DNA of 6,184 bases. Source: Nitrososphaerota archaeon. Its GTDB lineage: Archaea > Thermoproteota > Nitrososphaeria > Nitrososphaerales > JACQRY01. Shown one piece after another: positions 1-6,008 of the stretch. The DNA lies in assembly GCA_016206275.1 (NCBI GenBank), contig JACQRY010000168.1, forward strand, positions 1 to 6,184, in the 5' to 3' direction. Made by a program: the position numbers and the translations under genes. The notes beneath the pieces were generated by a model, which did not search any database, was not told the origin of the DNA, and saw only the letters and a program-made list of their open reading frames with translations. Within the stretch, counting starts at the first letter, position 1. Each line of letters starts with the position of its first letter.

Positions 1-264
1 AAGGGTGAGAAGCTTCTCAACAGCCCCATTAAGCTTCTCCGGAGCTATGTTGCAGAAAATGAGTGCTTCAGTTGAATATCCAAGGGCTTTCTTGTCGATG
101 ACCGCGCAGTAACCTTTGATAACCTTCTCTGTCTCCATCAATTTAATCCTCTCCCTTACAGTAGTTTCGGCTCTACGCAGTTCTCTAGCTATCTCTGAGA
201 CTGGTTTGCGAGCATCACGTTGAAGAATATTAAGGATACGCACATTCATCTTATCGATCTTCAA
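1..264 (-). CDS. Lrp/AsnC family transcriptional regulator (partial, C-terminus off the left edge)
   Basis: The minus strand encodes 88 residues of an Lrp/AsnC DNA-binding domain running off the window at position 1. Visible hallmarks, counted from a TTG start at 264, are the first helix (IDKMNVRILNILQRDAR, about residues 3-19), the helix-turn-helix (KPVSEIARELRRAETTVRERI, about 20-40) and the wing and hinge (KVIKGYCAVIDKKALGY). The missing C-terminal part should hold the RAM ligand-binding and oligomerisation domain. I prefer the TTG because GGTGGG (272-277) lies 7 bases upstream and family members usually begin a few residues before the ID[RK].IL helix. An in-frame ATG at 300 would add 12 residues (MLRLCSVLVGSS) atypical for the family; another ATG lies at 249. 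Members bind DNA as dimers or octamers and respond to amino acids or other small molecules; the effector here is unknown. It is divergent from the cassette at 499-3257 and may regulate itself and that cassette (inference). Confidence 0.92.
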   Translation of the reverse strand, partial: MKIDKMNVRILNILQRDARKPVSEIARELRRAETTVRERIKLMETEKVIKGYCAVIDKKALGYSTEALIFCNIAPEKLNGAVEKLLTL

Positions 265-320
265 TGAAGATCCCACCAGTACGGAGCAAAGTCGAAGCAT
301 ATCTATAGTTGAGCCTCTAT

Positions 321-389
321 TAACCGTTTGCTCCACCCTTCTGTAACCGAATATACGGCTTAACCGAACAATTCTAACACCTTACCGAC
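321..389. promoter_or_regulatory. Cluster of four TAACCG-like words, candidate operator
   Basis: Read on the plus strand, TAACCGTT (321), TAACCGAA (344), TAACCGAA (361) and TTACCGAC (382) recur within 70 bases, at spacings of 23, 17 and 21. The block 344-362 is also a near-palindrome (TAACCG, six bases, CGGCTTA) centred on the probable TATA box of the regulator gene. 356-366 reads CGGCTTAACCG, another imperfect inverted repeat. Lrp-family proteins commonly bind phased, imperfectly palindromic sites upstream of their own gene, so an autoregulatory operator is the natural reading. This is inference from repetition and position; no known consensus was matched. Confidence 0.4.
350..355 (-). promoter_or_regulatory. 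Probable TATA box of the Lrp/AsnC gene
   Basis: On the minus strand this reads TATATT. Archaeal transcription starts about 25 bases downstream of such a box, which would place the 5' end near 327 and leave about 60 bases of leader before the preferred TTG start at 264, or about 27 before the ATG at 300. The box lies inside the TAACCG/CGGCTTA near-palindrome, so a protein bound there would block TBP. Confidence 0.35.
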
Positions 390-498
390 CATTTGAGTAG
401 GATGAGAAGTGTCTAGTCCACGGTTTCCAGACTCTTTTCCATCGATGTCCTCGGGCGCAACTTAACTGCACAACGCGCCATGATAGACCTGTGGTAAA

Positions 499-987
499 AT
501 GGCACAACAAACTACAACCGACATAGACGGAATGATAAAGATGCTCGCTGACGCACCTGAAGCACAACGTAAGGCTATGGTCACCGAACGTCTAAAGATG
601 ATCGCAGCACAGCCCCCAGAGCAAAGAGTGGAATCCGTAAAAGGAATCCTCCTAGCTATCAACAAACTGCATCCAAAGAAGAAAGCCGAGTTCATCAAAA
701 CCCGAACCAACGTCGTCGCGGAGCTACCCCCTGATGCCAGAAAAGCCATACAAGTCGCCAGAGTAAAAGCAGGCACAACCATTCCCAAAGATATCAACCA
801 GTCAGACATGCTGCACATCTTAGCCACAACCTTAGACTGGCCAAACGCGAAGCGAACAATGTTCCTCGACGCTATCGGTGCTATCTTCAAAGAAGAGAAC
901 CTGCCCATGCCTAACATCAAATCCCTGCTGGAGATGGCCGCAGCGACTCGACAAGAAACCCAGAAGCCTTGGTGGAAGTTTTGGTAA
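499..987 (+). CDS. Unrecognised 162-residue helical-repeat protein with WWKFW tail
   Basis: I do not recognise a family. The protein is hydrophilic, without cysteine, signal peptide or TM segment, and is predicted almost all helical. Residues 20-96 show four units starting with proline (P20, P40, P59, P78, next P96), spaced 18-20. Each follows roughly P-[EKD]-x-[RK]-x-x-x-[VI], as in PEQRVESV, PKKKAEFI and PDARKAIQV. The spacing and LPP-type turns recall the short helical repeats of the MgtE N-terminal domain, but only in style. A second helical part (about 103-152) follows, and the protein ends KPWWKFW, an aromatic basic tail that could dock on a membrane or partner. The ATG at 499 is the first after an in-frame TAG (484-486); ribosome-binding sequence is weak (GTGGT, 491-495). 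The stop is 61 bases before the membrane-protein gene, so co-transcription is likely, and the tail could attach to that product (inference). Confidence 0.85.
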   Translation: MAQQTTTDIDGMIKMLADAPEAQRKAMVTERLKMIAAQPPEQRVESVKGILLAINKLHPKKKAEFIKTRTNVVAELPPDARKAIQVARVKAGTTIPKDINQSDMLHILATTLDWPNAKRTMFLDAIGAIFKEENLPMPNIKSLLEMAAATRQETQKPWWKFW

Positions 988-1048
988 ACCTCCACCACGG
1001 GTGAGCATCAAGAAAGCATCCCGTCTAAAACAAGGGGTCACTGAGACT

Positions 1049-2923
1049 ATGGAAGAGGAAAAACTCTCTGCCTTCCAGCGGTTCGAGCAATGGTACTTCT
1101 CCAAAACCAAGGTCTGGATGTGGACTGGTCTAGGAATAGTACTCTTGGGACTCGCGTTGATGACTGCCCGTAGTCTCAATGACCTTACTCTAACACCTCT
1201 ACTTGTGAGCGGTGTCACCTCCGGCGACATATATGAAAGAGCGATAACAGTAGAGACTTTGCTAAATCACTCAACTGAGCAGATCCTCCTATTAGCTATG
1301 AGTCTCCTGAAACTGGCCATAGGGGGAACCATCTTCATGATTGTAAAGACCATTTCGTCAACAGGGAAACAAGCCCAAACCGCATCAGGCGGCTCGGCGC
1401 CACGTAAGCCGTGGTTTGTGAAGATCTTCCCTATCCTCCTTGTACTTGGAACCGATGTTCAATTCGTGAATGTTGGAGTGTTAATGACGGTGTGGGACCT
1501 AAACGCCCTTAGCCTTCTCAGCATGCAGTTTTCTGGTGCAACCACAAGCCTAGCGTATCAGCAAGCCTTGACGATAGACCAGCTGATTGGCTCACTGGTT
1601 GTCCCAGTCGAGTTTTTTGGAGCAACATTGATGCTCACAGGAATACCTCTAGGATTAGCGTCGATAGTTTATTATCTAAGGATGCAGCTAACGACGTTTC
1701 CGAATATTCTAGCTAACACGTTCTCGAAGCATAGTTTACAGCTTCCAAAAGTCAATGCCTTCTTGGAGACTTCTCGATCCGAGTTCAGTAAAATAGGAGT
1801 GTCGAGACGACTGTTATCCGCTACGATGCTGGGCTTTGTTCTTGGAATAAGCGGACTTGTAGCATTTGCACCCATAAGAACAGTGAATCTGTTCGCCCTC
1901 TTGGGTGAAGAGCTTGGAGGTCGCGCAAACTCGTTGTCAGCGCAGTCCGCAAGGCTAGTTGATAGCTTGATGGGTATCACGATTGAGCAGCTGCTTTTCG
2001 TTGGTCTCGGTTTACTGATCTACTCGATAAACTTCTGGCTTCTTAGCATAATCAAGCATCTAAGAGCCCACCGGCAATTCATGACTGAAGCCATAGCTGA
2101 CGCTGGAGGAAAGATAACTCCTGTCGAAAGAACCCTTTGGACGACCAGAATAGTCCGCCCTTTGGCAACAATCGGCTTATTCTTAATGTTCGTCAACTTT
2201 GCCCTAGCTCTATTGGCTGATGGCGCTAGACTCACTGTATTCAACGAACTGTTAGCAGGTCAACAAGGCTCAGCTGTTTTTAGAGATGCAGTTCTTGCAG
2301 ACGGCGTCTATACCACTCTGGTTAAGACGGTAAAATTAGCTTCCTTCGGATTCCTTTTGACCGCAGTCGCATTCAACTTAGTTACCATCATCATCAATCT
2401 TCGGCTTACAGGCTTAACCCTCCCAAGCATGTTCAGCAACCTCCTTCTCTTCACATCGTCTAACGGATCTCGAAGTGGCGAGCGTAGTGAGACAGTGCTG
2501 CCGAAGCCGATGTCTCTGGCGCCCTGGCGTCTATGGTCAATCATTTTCATCGGTTCACTCATAGCTATCTCAACTACCTTACCAATGGCCCTGGTGATGG
2601 CCTCGAACCTAGCAACCTTCCAGTCTCTAGCCTTTGCCGGAGAGAGTACTTCACCTATGTTCCTAGATTCCCTGTTAACCTTCAGGATACTTGATGATAT
2701 TCAGCTACCTTGGAAACTGCTAGGAATGGGACTAATGTTGTTTGGAATAGGAATGACTTTCGGCGTAATCGTCGGCTTCGTCAAAGCCAGAAGAGTGGTG
2801 ATCGGCGAGGGTTTTGACAGCCTAGCATCGATCCTCCAATCACAGACACAGCTACATCTGCAAGAGAACCCGTCCATCCAGAACAGCGTAATGGTTTCCA
2901 AAGATGTGAAATTGATTGACTAA
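1049..2923 (+). CDS. Polytopic membrane protein of five tandem two-helix hairpins (about 10 TM segments)
   Basis: This 624-residue integral membrane protein matches no family I can name. Hydrophobic segments lie at about 21-41, 76-99, 124-146, 183-210, 254-276, 311-335, 369-390, 425-451, 493-518 and 553-578. They form five hairpins, each with a loop of roughly 34-36 residues between its helices and longer basic linkers between hairpins. The second helix of each opens alike: TEQIL (E77), VEFF (E188), IEQLL (E313), VKLAS (K429), WKLLG (K556), usually ending in an LR-like basic edge. Arginine and lysine in the linkers suggest these and both termini are cytosolic, with the loops outside. There is no cysteine, and no ATP-binding or known transporter motif. 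I chose ATG 1049, behind GGGG (1034-1037) with an 11-base spacer. The open frame extends upstream to 878, but that part overlaps the previous gene, is cysteine- and proline-rich and looks non-coding. The next gene overlaps its stop. Transport, signalling or a structural role are all possible. Confidence 0.9.
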   Translation: MEEEKLSAFQRFEQWYFSKTKVWMWTGLGIVLLGLALMTARSLNDLTLTPLLVSGVTSGDIYERAITVETLLNHSTEQILLLAMSLLKLAIGGTIFMIVKTISSTGKQAQTASGGSAPRKPWFVKIFPILLVLGTDVQFVNVGVLMTVWDLNALSLLSMQFSGATTSLAYQQALTIDQLIGSLVVPVEFFGATLMLTGIPLGLASIVYYLRMQLTTFPNILANTFSKHSLQLPKVNAFLETSRSEFSKIGVSRRLLSATMLGFVLGISGLVAFAPIRTVNLFALLGEELGGRANSLSAQSARLVDSLMGITIEQLLFVGLGLLIYSINFWLLSIIKHLRAHRQFMTEAIADAGGKITPVERTLWTTRIVRPLATIGLFLMFVNFALALLADGARLTVFNELLAGQQGSAVFRDAVLADGVYTTLVKTVKLASFGFLLTAVAFNLVTIIINLRLTGLTLPSMFSNLLLFTSSNGSRSGERSETVLPKPMSLAPWRLWSIIFIGSLIAISTTLPMALVMASNLATFQSLAFAGESTSPMFLDSLLTFRILDDIQLPWKLLGMGLMLFGIGMTFGVIVGFVKARRVVIGEGFDSLASILQSQTQLHLQENPSIQNSVMVSKDVKLID

Positions 2924-3257
2924 AATCAAGATCTTGATCTACACCATTAAGCGGAATACACTGCTTGCCAAGAAAAATAAAGAGACTTGTAGGTCATGCG
3001 AGGAGACAATAGATCTCGCAAAGAAGATCCTAGAGGAGATTAGTAGCCCCGATGTTAAGCTGGAGTTAAAGACCTGGCGTAAGGACGCGTTGCTACCCTT
3101 AGGATATGTTGATACGCATCCCCCGGTCCTATTAATTGATGGCGAATTTGTCAGTCAAAGTGTGGCGCCAGATAGAGATTATCTGAAGTCCAGGATCATT
3201 CAGGCATTAGATGGAGTAAAGAGTCTTAGCCACATAGATCTGGATCAGTTCGTCTGA
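2916..3257 (+). CDS. Thioredoxin-fold protein with CxxC motif
   Basis: A 113-residue protein with thioredoxin/glutaredoxin-like layout: a first beta strand (KIKILIYT, residues 3-10), a CRSC redox pair (C25, C28) at the start of an amphipathic helix, a strand-turn region (VKLELKTW), then HPPVLLIDGE (68-77), where P70 fits the cis-proline before the third strand, and a C-terminal helix (DYLKSRIIQAL). Such proteins catalyse dithiol-disulfide exchange or act as redox sensors or metal-binding chaperones; substrate unknown. There is no signal peptide or anchor, so it should be cytosolic. The start must be TTG: an in-frame TGA sits at 2913-2915 directly before TTG 2916, no ATG or GTG precedes the CxxC, and the next TTG (2934) would delete half of strand one. 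The start overlaps the membrane-protein gene by 8 bases (TTGACTAA), which suggests translational coupling. The insertion between strand one and CxxC is longer than in classical thioredoxins. Confidence 0.85.
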   Translation: MTKIKILIYTIKRNTLLAKKNKETCRSCEETIDLAKKILEEISSPDVKLELKTWRKDALLPLGYVDTHPPVLLIDGEFVSQSVAPDRDYLKSRIIQALDGVKSLSHIDLDQFV

Positions 3258-3261
3258 TTAG

Positions 3262-3267
3262 AAAAAA
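3262..3267 (-). terminator. T-tract terminator of the zinc-finger gene
   Basis: On the minus strand, six T residues follow a pyrimidine run (CCCTCTTTTTTC) 26 bases after the stop of the C2H2 gene. Archaeal RNA polymerase terminates at such T-runs without a hairpin. The site lies between the converging thioredoxin-like and zinc-finger genes. Confidence 0.4.
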
Positions 3268-3293
3268 GAGGGAATGGAGACACGTCTATTTCT

Positions 3294-3383
3294 TTACATC
3301 TTATGAGCTTGGGAAGTGTGCTCCTGCAGTTCTTTTTCAGTGCTGAATGTTGCTCCGCAAGCATTACACTTGTATTCGGCCAT
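3294..3383 (-). CDS. C2H2 zinc-finger microprotein (29 residues)
   Basis: The minus strand encodes a complete 29-residue protein that is essentially one zinc finger. It fits the classical C2H2 pattern at every position: Y4-x-C6-x2-C9-x3-F13-x5-L19-x2-H22-x4-H27. The four ligands would hold one zinc ion, with Y4, F13 and L19 as the core. Single-finger proteins of this kind are known in archaea and are thought to bind nucleic acid or protein; the target here cannot be told. The ATG at 3383 is forced, because an in-frame TGA lies two codons upstream (3390-3392). A GGAG (3399-3402) sits 15 bases before the ATG, too far for a normal ribosome-binding site. It is convergent with the thioredoxin-like gene and divergent from the glucoamylase gene, sharing a 92-base promoter region with it. 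The chance of a random frame fitting the whole signature is very low, so I take it as real despite its length. Confidence 0.78.
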   Translation of the reverse strand: MAEYKCNACGATFSTEKELQEHTSQAHKM

Positions 3384-3443
3384 TGTAAATCATTTCTTCT
3401 CCGGCAGGAAAAAGAACGTTTCCTTGAACTATTAAGGAGCAGG

Positions 3444-3475
3444 TTTAACTATATGATCTGTGAGTAGAGAGTGAT
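3444..3475 (+). promoter_or_regulatory. Probable promoter and ribosome-binding sequence of the glucoamylase gene
   Basis: TTTAACTATATG (3444-3455) resembles an archaeal TATA box, and a start 25 or so bases downstream would fall at or within a few bases of ATG 3476, giving a leaderless or nearly leaderless mRNA. GAGAGTGAT (3467-3475) abuts the ATG and partly matches the archaeal GGAGGTGAT ribosome-binding sequence. Another weak TATA-like word, CTATTAA (3429-3435), would give a leader of about 18 bases that contains that site. Both readings are possible. Confidence 0.35.
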
Positions 3476-5872
3476 ATGGTCCAGATCCGTGGCCAACAGG
3501 AGGCCTTTGGAAAACCAGGCATCGAACCTCGATGGACGCATGGGAACAAAGATGGAGTGGGAACTGCCTACTCAGCTGATAGCAGGGTTTGGTTCACAAT
3601 TTGGAACGGGATTGTCACCGAAATCTACTATCCAACCGTTGATCGCCCCCAGCTCCGCGACCTTCAGTATCTCGTAAGTGACGGGGAGACTTTTTTCCAT
3701 GAGGAGAGGCGTCACCTAAGCTCTAGGGCAAAGCGTCTTTCCCATCATGCCCTAGGGTATAGAATTACTAATTCTGATCCCGATGGTCGATATTCTATCG
3801 TCAAGGAAGTTATTGTTGCCCCGCACCTCTCGTGTATACTTCAACATACTCGGTTGGACGGCGATGAGAAGTTCCTCTCCCGGCTTAATCTCTATGCGCT
3901 CTGTGCACCTCACTTAGATGGAGGAGGACAAGGGAACAATGCTTACGTAATCGAGGTGTCCGGCCGAGAGATCCTGGCAGCCGAGAACAATGGGACATGG
4001 TTGGCTATGGCGGCTTCGGTTCCCTTTGAACGCCTTTCCTGCGGTTACGTCGGCGCCAGCGACGGGTGGACAGATCTTGCGGATAACTTTAGGATGGATT
4101 GGGAGTTCGACAGGGCAATTAATGGTAATACAGCACTTACGGGAAAAGTCAGTCTGGACACAAAGAAGGAATTTACCCTTGGGCTAGCTCTGGGGAGTGG
4201 TCTCCACGACGCTGTGACGCAGCTTCTACAGGCGCTCGACATTCCTTTCCGTGAGCATCGCAAACGTTTCATTCAACAGTGGGAGCGCCCGCTGAGGAAA
4301 ATCCTTCGCTTAGAAAGAGCGTCTGGCGACGGTGGCAATCTGTATCATGGGAGCTACAGCCTCCTTCTGGCCCATGAGGACAAGACCTACCCTGGTGCTC
4401 TCATCGCATCGCTCTCTATCCCTTGGGGTCAAGCAAAGGGAGACGAAGGCAAAGGAGGATATCACTTGGTCTGGACTCGGGATATGGTAAACAGTGCTAT
4501 GGGCTTGCTCGCTGCTGGAAATACTGAGACACCCTTAAGGGCGCTGATTTATCTTGCCGTAAGCCAGCAGGCGGACGGAGGCTTTCCACAAAACTTTTGG
4601 ATCAACGGAGAGCCATATTGGAGGGGCATCCAACTCGACGAAGTTGCCTTCCCCATAATGTTCGCGCGCCGACTCAATCAAATGGGAGGTTTGCGCGGAT
4701 TTGATCCTTACCCCATGGTAAAGAGAGCAGCAGCCTACCTAATCCGCAACGGACCAGCAACCCAGCAGGAAAGGTGGGAGGAGGCTTCAGGTTATTCTCC
4801 GTCAACTCTAGCATCCAATATCGCCGCCCTAGTTTGTGCTGCCTATTTTGCACGGGAGCGTAATGAAGATGCAACAGCTCGATATCTTGAAGAGTACGCT
4901 GACTTCTTGGAATGTCACATTGAAGACTGGACTGTTACCACGGACGGAACTTTATTCCCGGAGATCAAGCGTCATTACATCCGAATTCATCCAGTAAACA
5001 TCAATGATCCTTATTACGACGAGAATCCGAACAACGGGACACTTATTATTCCCAATCGGCCACCAGGATCTCAAGTCGAATTTCCAGCGAAGGAGGTTGT
5101 CGACGCCGGTTTCCTACAGCTGGTCCGGTTCGGGATCCGTAAGCCCGACGATCCACTTATTGTAGATTCGCTACGCGTTGTGGATGCTGTGCTTAAGGTT
5201 GATACCCCATTTGGTTCATCTTGGCATCGTTATAATCATGATGGGTATGGTCAGCAGCCAGAAGGTGGTCCGTACGCAGGCTGGGGAAAAGGGCGTGCTT
5301 GGCCGCTACTCACGGGGGAGAGAGGACACTACGAACTTTCCGCTGGACATGACATCAGGCCGTTTATACGCGCTATGGAGAATTTTGCCTCCGAAACAGG
5401 TCTGTTGCCAGAGCAGATCTGGGATGAGCCAGATCAACAAGATGCCCATATGCACCTTGGCCGACCTACAGGCTCAGCCATGCCATTAATGTGGGCTCAT
5501 GCCGAGTACGTTAAACTCCTCCGTTCTGCCCTTGATGGTCGTGTCTTTGCCCTGATCCCGGAAGTCGCAAAACGCTACTTGGGAGATAGGAAGCTATGCA
5601 GAAGAATTGAAGTCTGGAAGCATAATCGTCGTCCACGGTCTGTTAGACGTGGATACACCCTACGTCTACAAGCTCCGGCCGCGTTCATACTACATTGGTC
5701 AGGTGATGGATGGAAGACAGTCGAGGATACATCTTCTACTCCGACAGGCCTAGGTATTGAATTCGTGGACATCACCATATCTACGACACAAGAATTACCT
5801 GTACGATTCACATTCTTCTGGCCAGGGGAGAACCGATGGGAAGGCCTTGACTATGACGTTGCAATTAAGTAG
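3476..5872 (+). CDS. Glucoamylase, glycoside hydrolase family 15 (glucan 1,4-alpha-glucosidase)
   Basis: A 798-residue enzyme expected to release beta-D-glucose from non-reducing ends of starch, glycogen or maltodextrin, inverting the anomer. It has the prokaryotic three-domain layout: an N-terminal beta-sandwich of glucodextranase type (about 8-270, opening AFGKPGIEPRWT and EIYYPTVDRPQLRDLQ), an (alpha/alpha)6 catalytic barrel (about 290-700) and a C-terminal beta domain (about 708-798). Catalytic motifs are intact: WTRDM (W333-M337, the R-D pair of subsite -1), RWEEASG with the general acid E435 after W434, and LLPEQIWD with the general base E646; SAMPLMWAHAEY (667-678) is another family hallmark. 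The N-terminus is hydrophilic without signal peptide, so the enzyme should be cytosolic. An in-frame TGA at 3461 makes ATG 3476 the only ATG start. Some archaeal GH15 proteins are trehalases, but these are usually shorter and lack this N-terminal domain arrangement, so glucoamylase is preferred. Confidence 0.96.
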   Translation: MVQIRGQQEAFGKPGIEPRWTHGNKDGVGTAYSADSRVWFTIWNGIVTEIYYPTVDRPQLRDLQYLVSDGETFFHEERRHLSSRAKRLSHHALGYRITNSDPDGRYSIVKEVIVAPHLSCILQHTRLDGDEKFLSRLNLYALCAPHLDGGGQGNNAYVIEVSGREILAAENNGTWLAMAASVPFERLSCGYVGASDGWTDLADNFRMDWEFDRAINGNTALTGKVSLDTKKEFTLGLALGSGLHDAVTQLLQALDIPFREHRKRFIQQWERPLRKILRLERASGDGGNLYHGSYSLLLAHEDKTYPGALIASLSIPWGQAKGDEGKGGYHLVWTRDMVNSAMGLLAAGNTETPLRALIYLAVSQQADGGFPQNFWINGEPYWRGIQLDEVAFPIMFARRLNQMGGLRGFDPYPMVKRAAAYLIRNGPATQQERWEEASGYSPSTLASNIAALVCAAYFARERNEDATARYLEEYADFLECHIEDWTVTTDGTLFPEIKRHYIRIHPVNINDPYYDENPNNGTLIIPNRPPGSQVEFPAKEVVDAGFLQLVRFGIRKPDDPLIVDSLRVVDAVLKVDTPFGSSWHRYNHDGYGQQPEGGPYAGWGKGRAWPLLTGERGHYELSAGHDIRPFIRAMENFASETGLLPEQIWDEPDQQDAHMHLGRPTGSAMPLMWAHAEYVKLLRSALDGRVFALIPEVAKRYLGDRKLCRRIEVWKHNRRPRSVRRGYTLRLQAPAAFILHWSGDGWKTVEDTSSTPTGLGIEFVDITISTTQELPVRFTFFWPGENRWEGLDYDVAIK

Positions 5873-5930
5873 CAACCATTTCTCTACATATTGGTCTACC
5901 TGTGAAAGGCTAGTGCCAGCCAAGGAGAAG

Positions 5931-5951
5931 ATGATCTCAAGGTATAACTAA
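5931..5951 (+). CDS. Possible 6-codon leader ORF
   Basis: ATG 5931 opens a six-codon frame (MISRYN) ending TAA at 5949-5951. AAGGAG (5922-5927), the best ribosome-binding sequence between the glucoamylase and SDR genes, precedes it with a short 3-base spacer. Its stop overlaps the ATG of the next tiny frame (TAATG). It may be a leader peptide or upstream ORF for the SDR gene, or chance. Confidence 0.15.
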   Translation: MISRYN

Positions 5952-6001
5952 TGGCAAGAGGAAAGTCTGAGCATGAAACTGCCAACGACGGAAAGAGCTA
6001 A
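5951..6001 (+). CDS. Possible 16-residue upstream ORF before the SDR gene
   Basis: MARGKSEHETANDGKS is a very polar 16-residue frame that starts within the stop of the preceding six-codon frame and ends 7 bases before the SDR ATG. AAGG (5939-5942) lies 8 bases upstream. No family is recognisable. The stop-start overlap and short gap would allow ribosome re-initiation into the SDR gene, but without conservation data this may be a random open frame. Confidence 0.18.
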   Translation: MARGKSEHETANDGKS

Positions 6002-6008
6002 CGGTTAA

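Noticed and set aside
382..567. 61-codon minus-strand frame across the intergenic region
   Set aside because: The translation is low-complexity in meaning (Cys, Ser, Trp, His rich), with no motif, and it runs into the helical-repeat gene.
499..987. Assignment of the 162-residue protein as an MgtE-type magnesium-transporter regulatory domain
   Set aside because: Only the repeat style is similar; no CBS domains follow and the membrane partner lacks the MgtE transmembrane signature.
462..998. 178-codon open frame antisense to the helical-repeat gene
   Set aside because: It mirrors the sense gene almost exactly, shows no domain pattern, and the sense frame has clear helical repeats and a sensible start, so it is a coding shadow.
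878..1048. 57-codon N-terminal extension of the membrane-protein frame
   Set aside because: It overlaps the upstream gene by more than 100 bases in another frame, is rich in Cys, Pro and Arg unlike the cysteine-free remainder, and ATG 1049 begins a normal cytosolic N-terminus before the first TM helix.
3364..3393. Nine-codon minus-strand ORF (MIYNGRIQV) overlapping the zinc-finger start, with GGAG at good spacing
   Set aside because: Too short to support, out of frame with the zinc finger and without any pattern; the GGAG may equally be chance.
5873..6008. tRNA or structured RNA in the spacer after the glucoamylase gene
   Set aside because: No cloverleaf, CCA-proximal pairing or TTCGA-type T-loop was seen, and no convincing hairpin.
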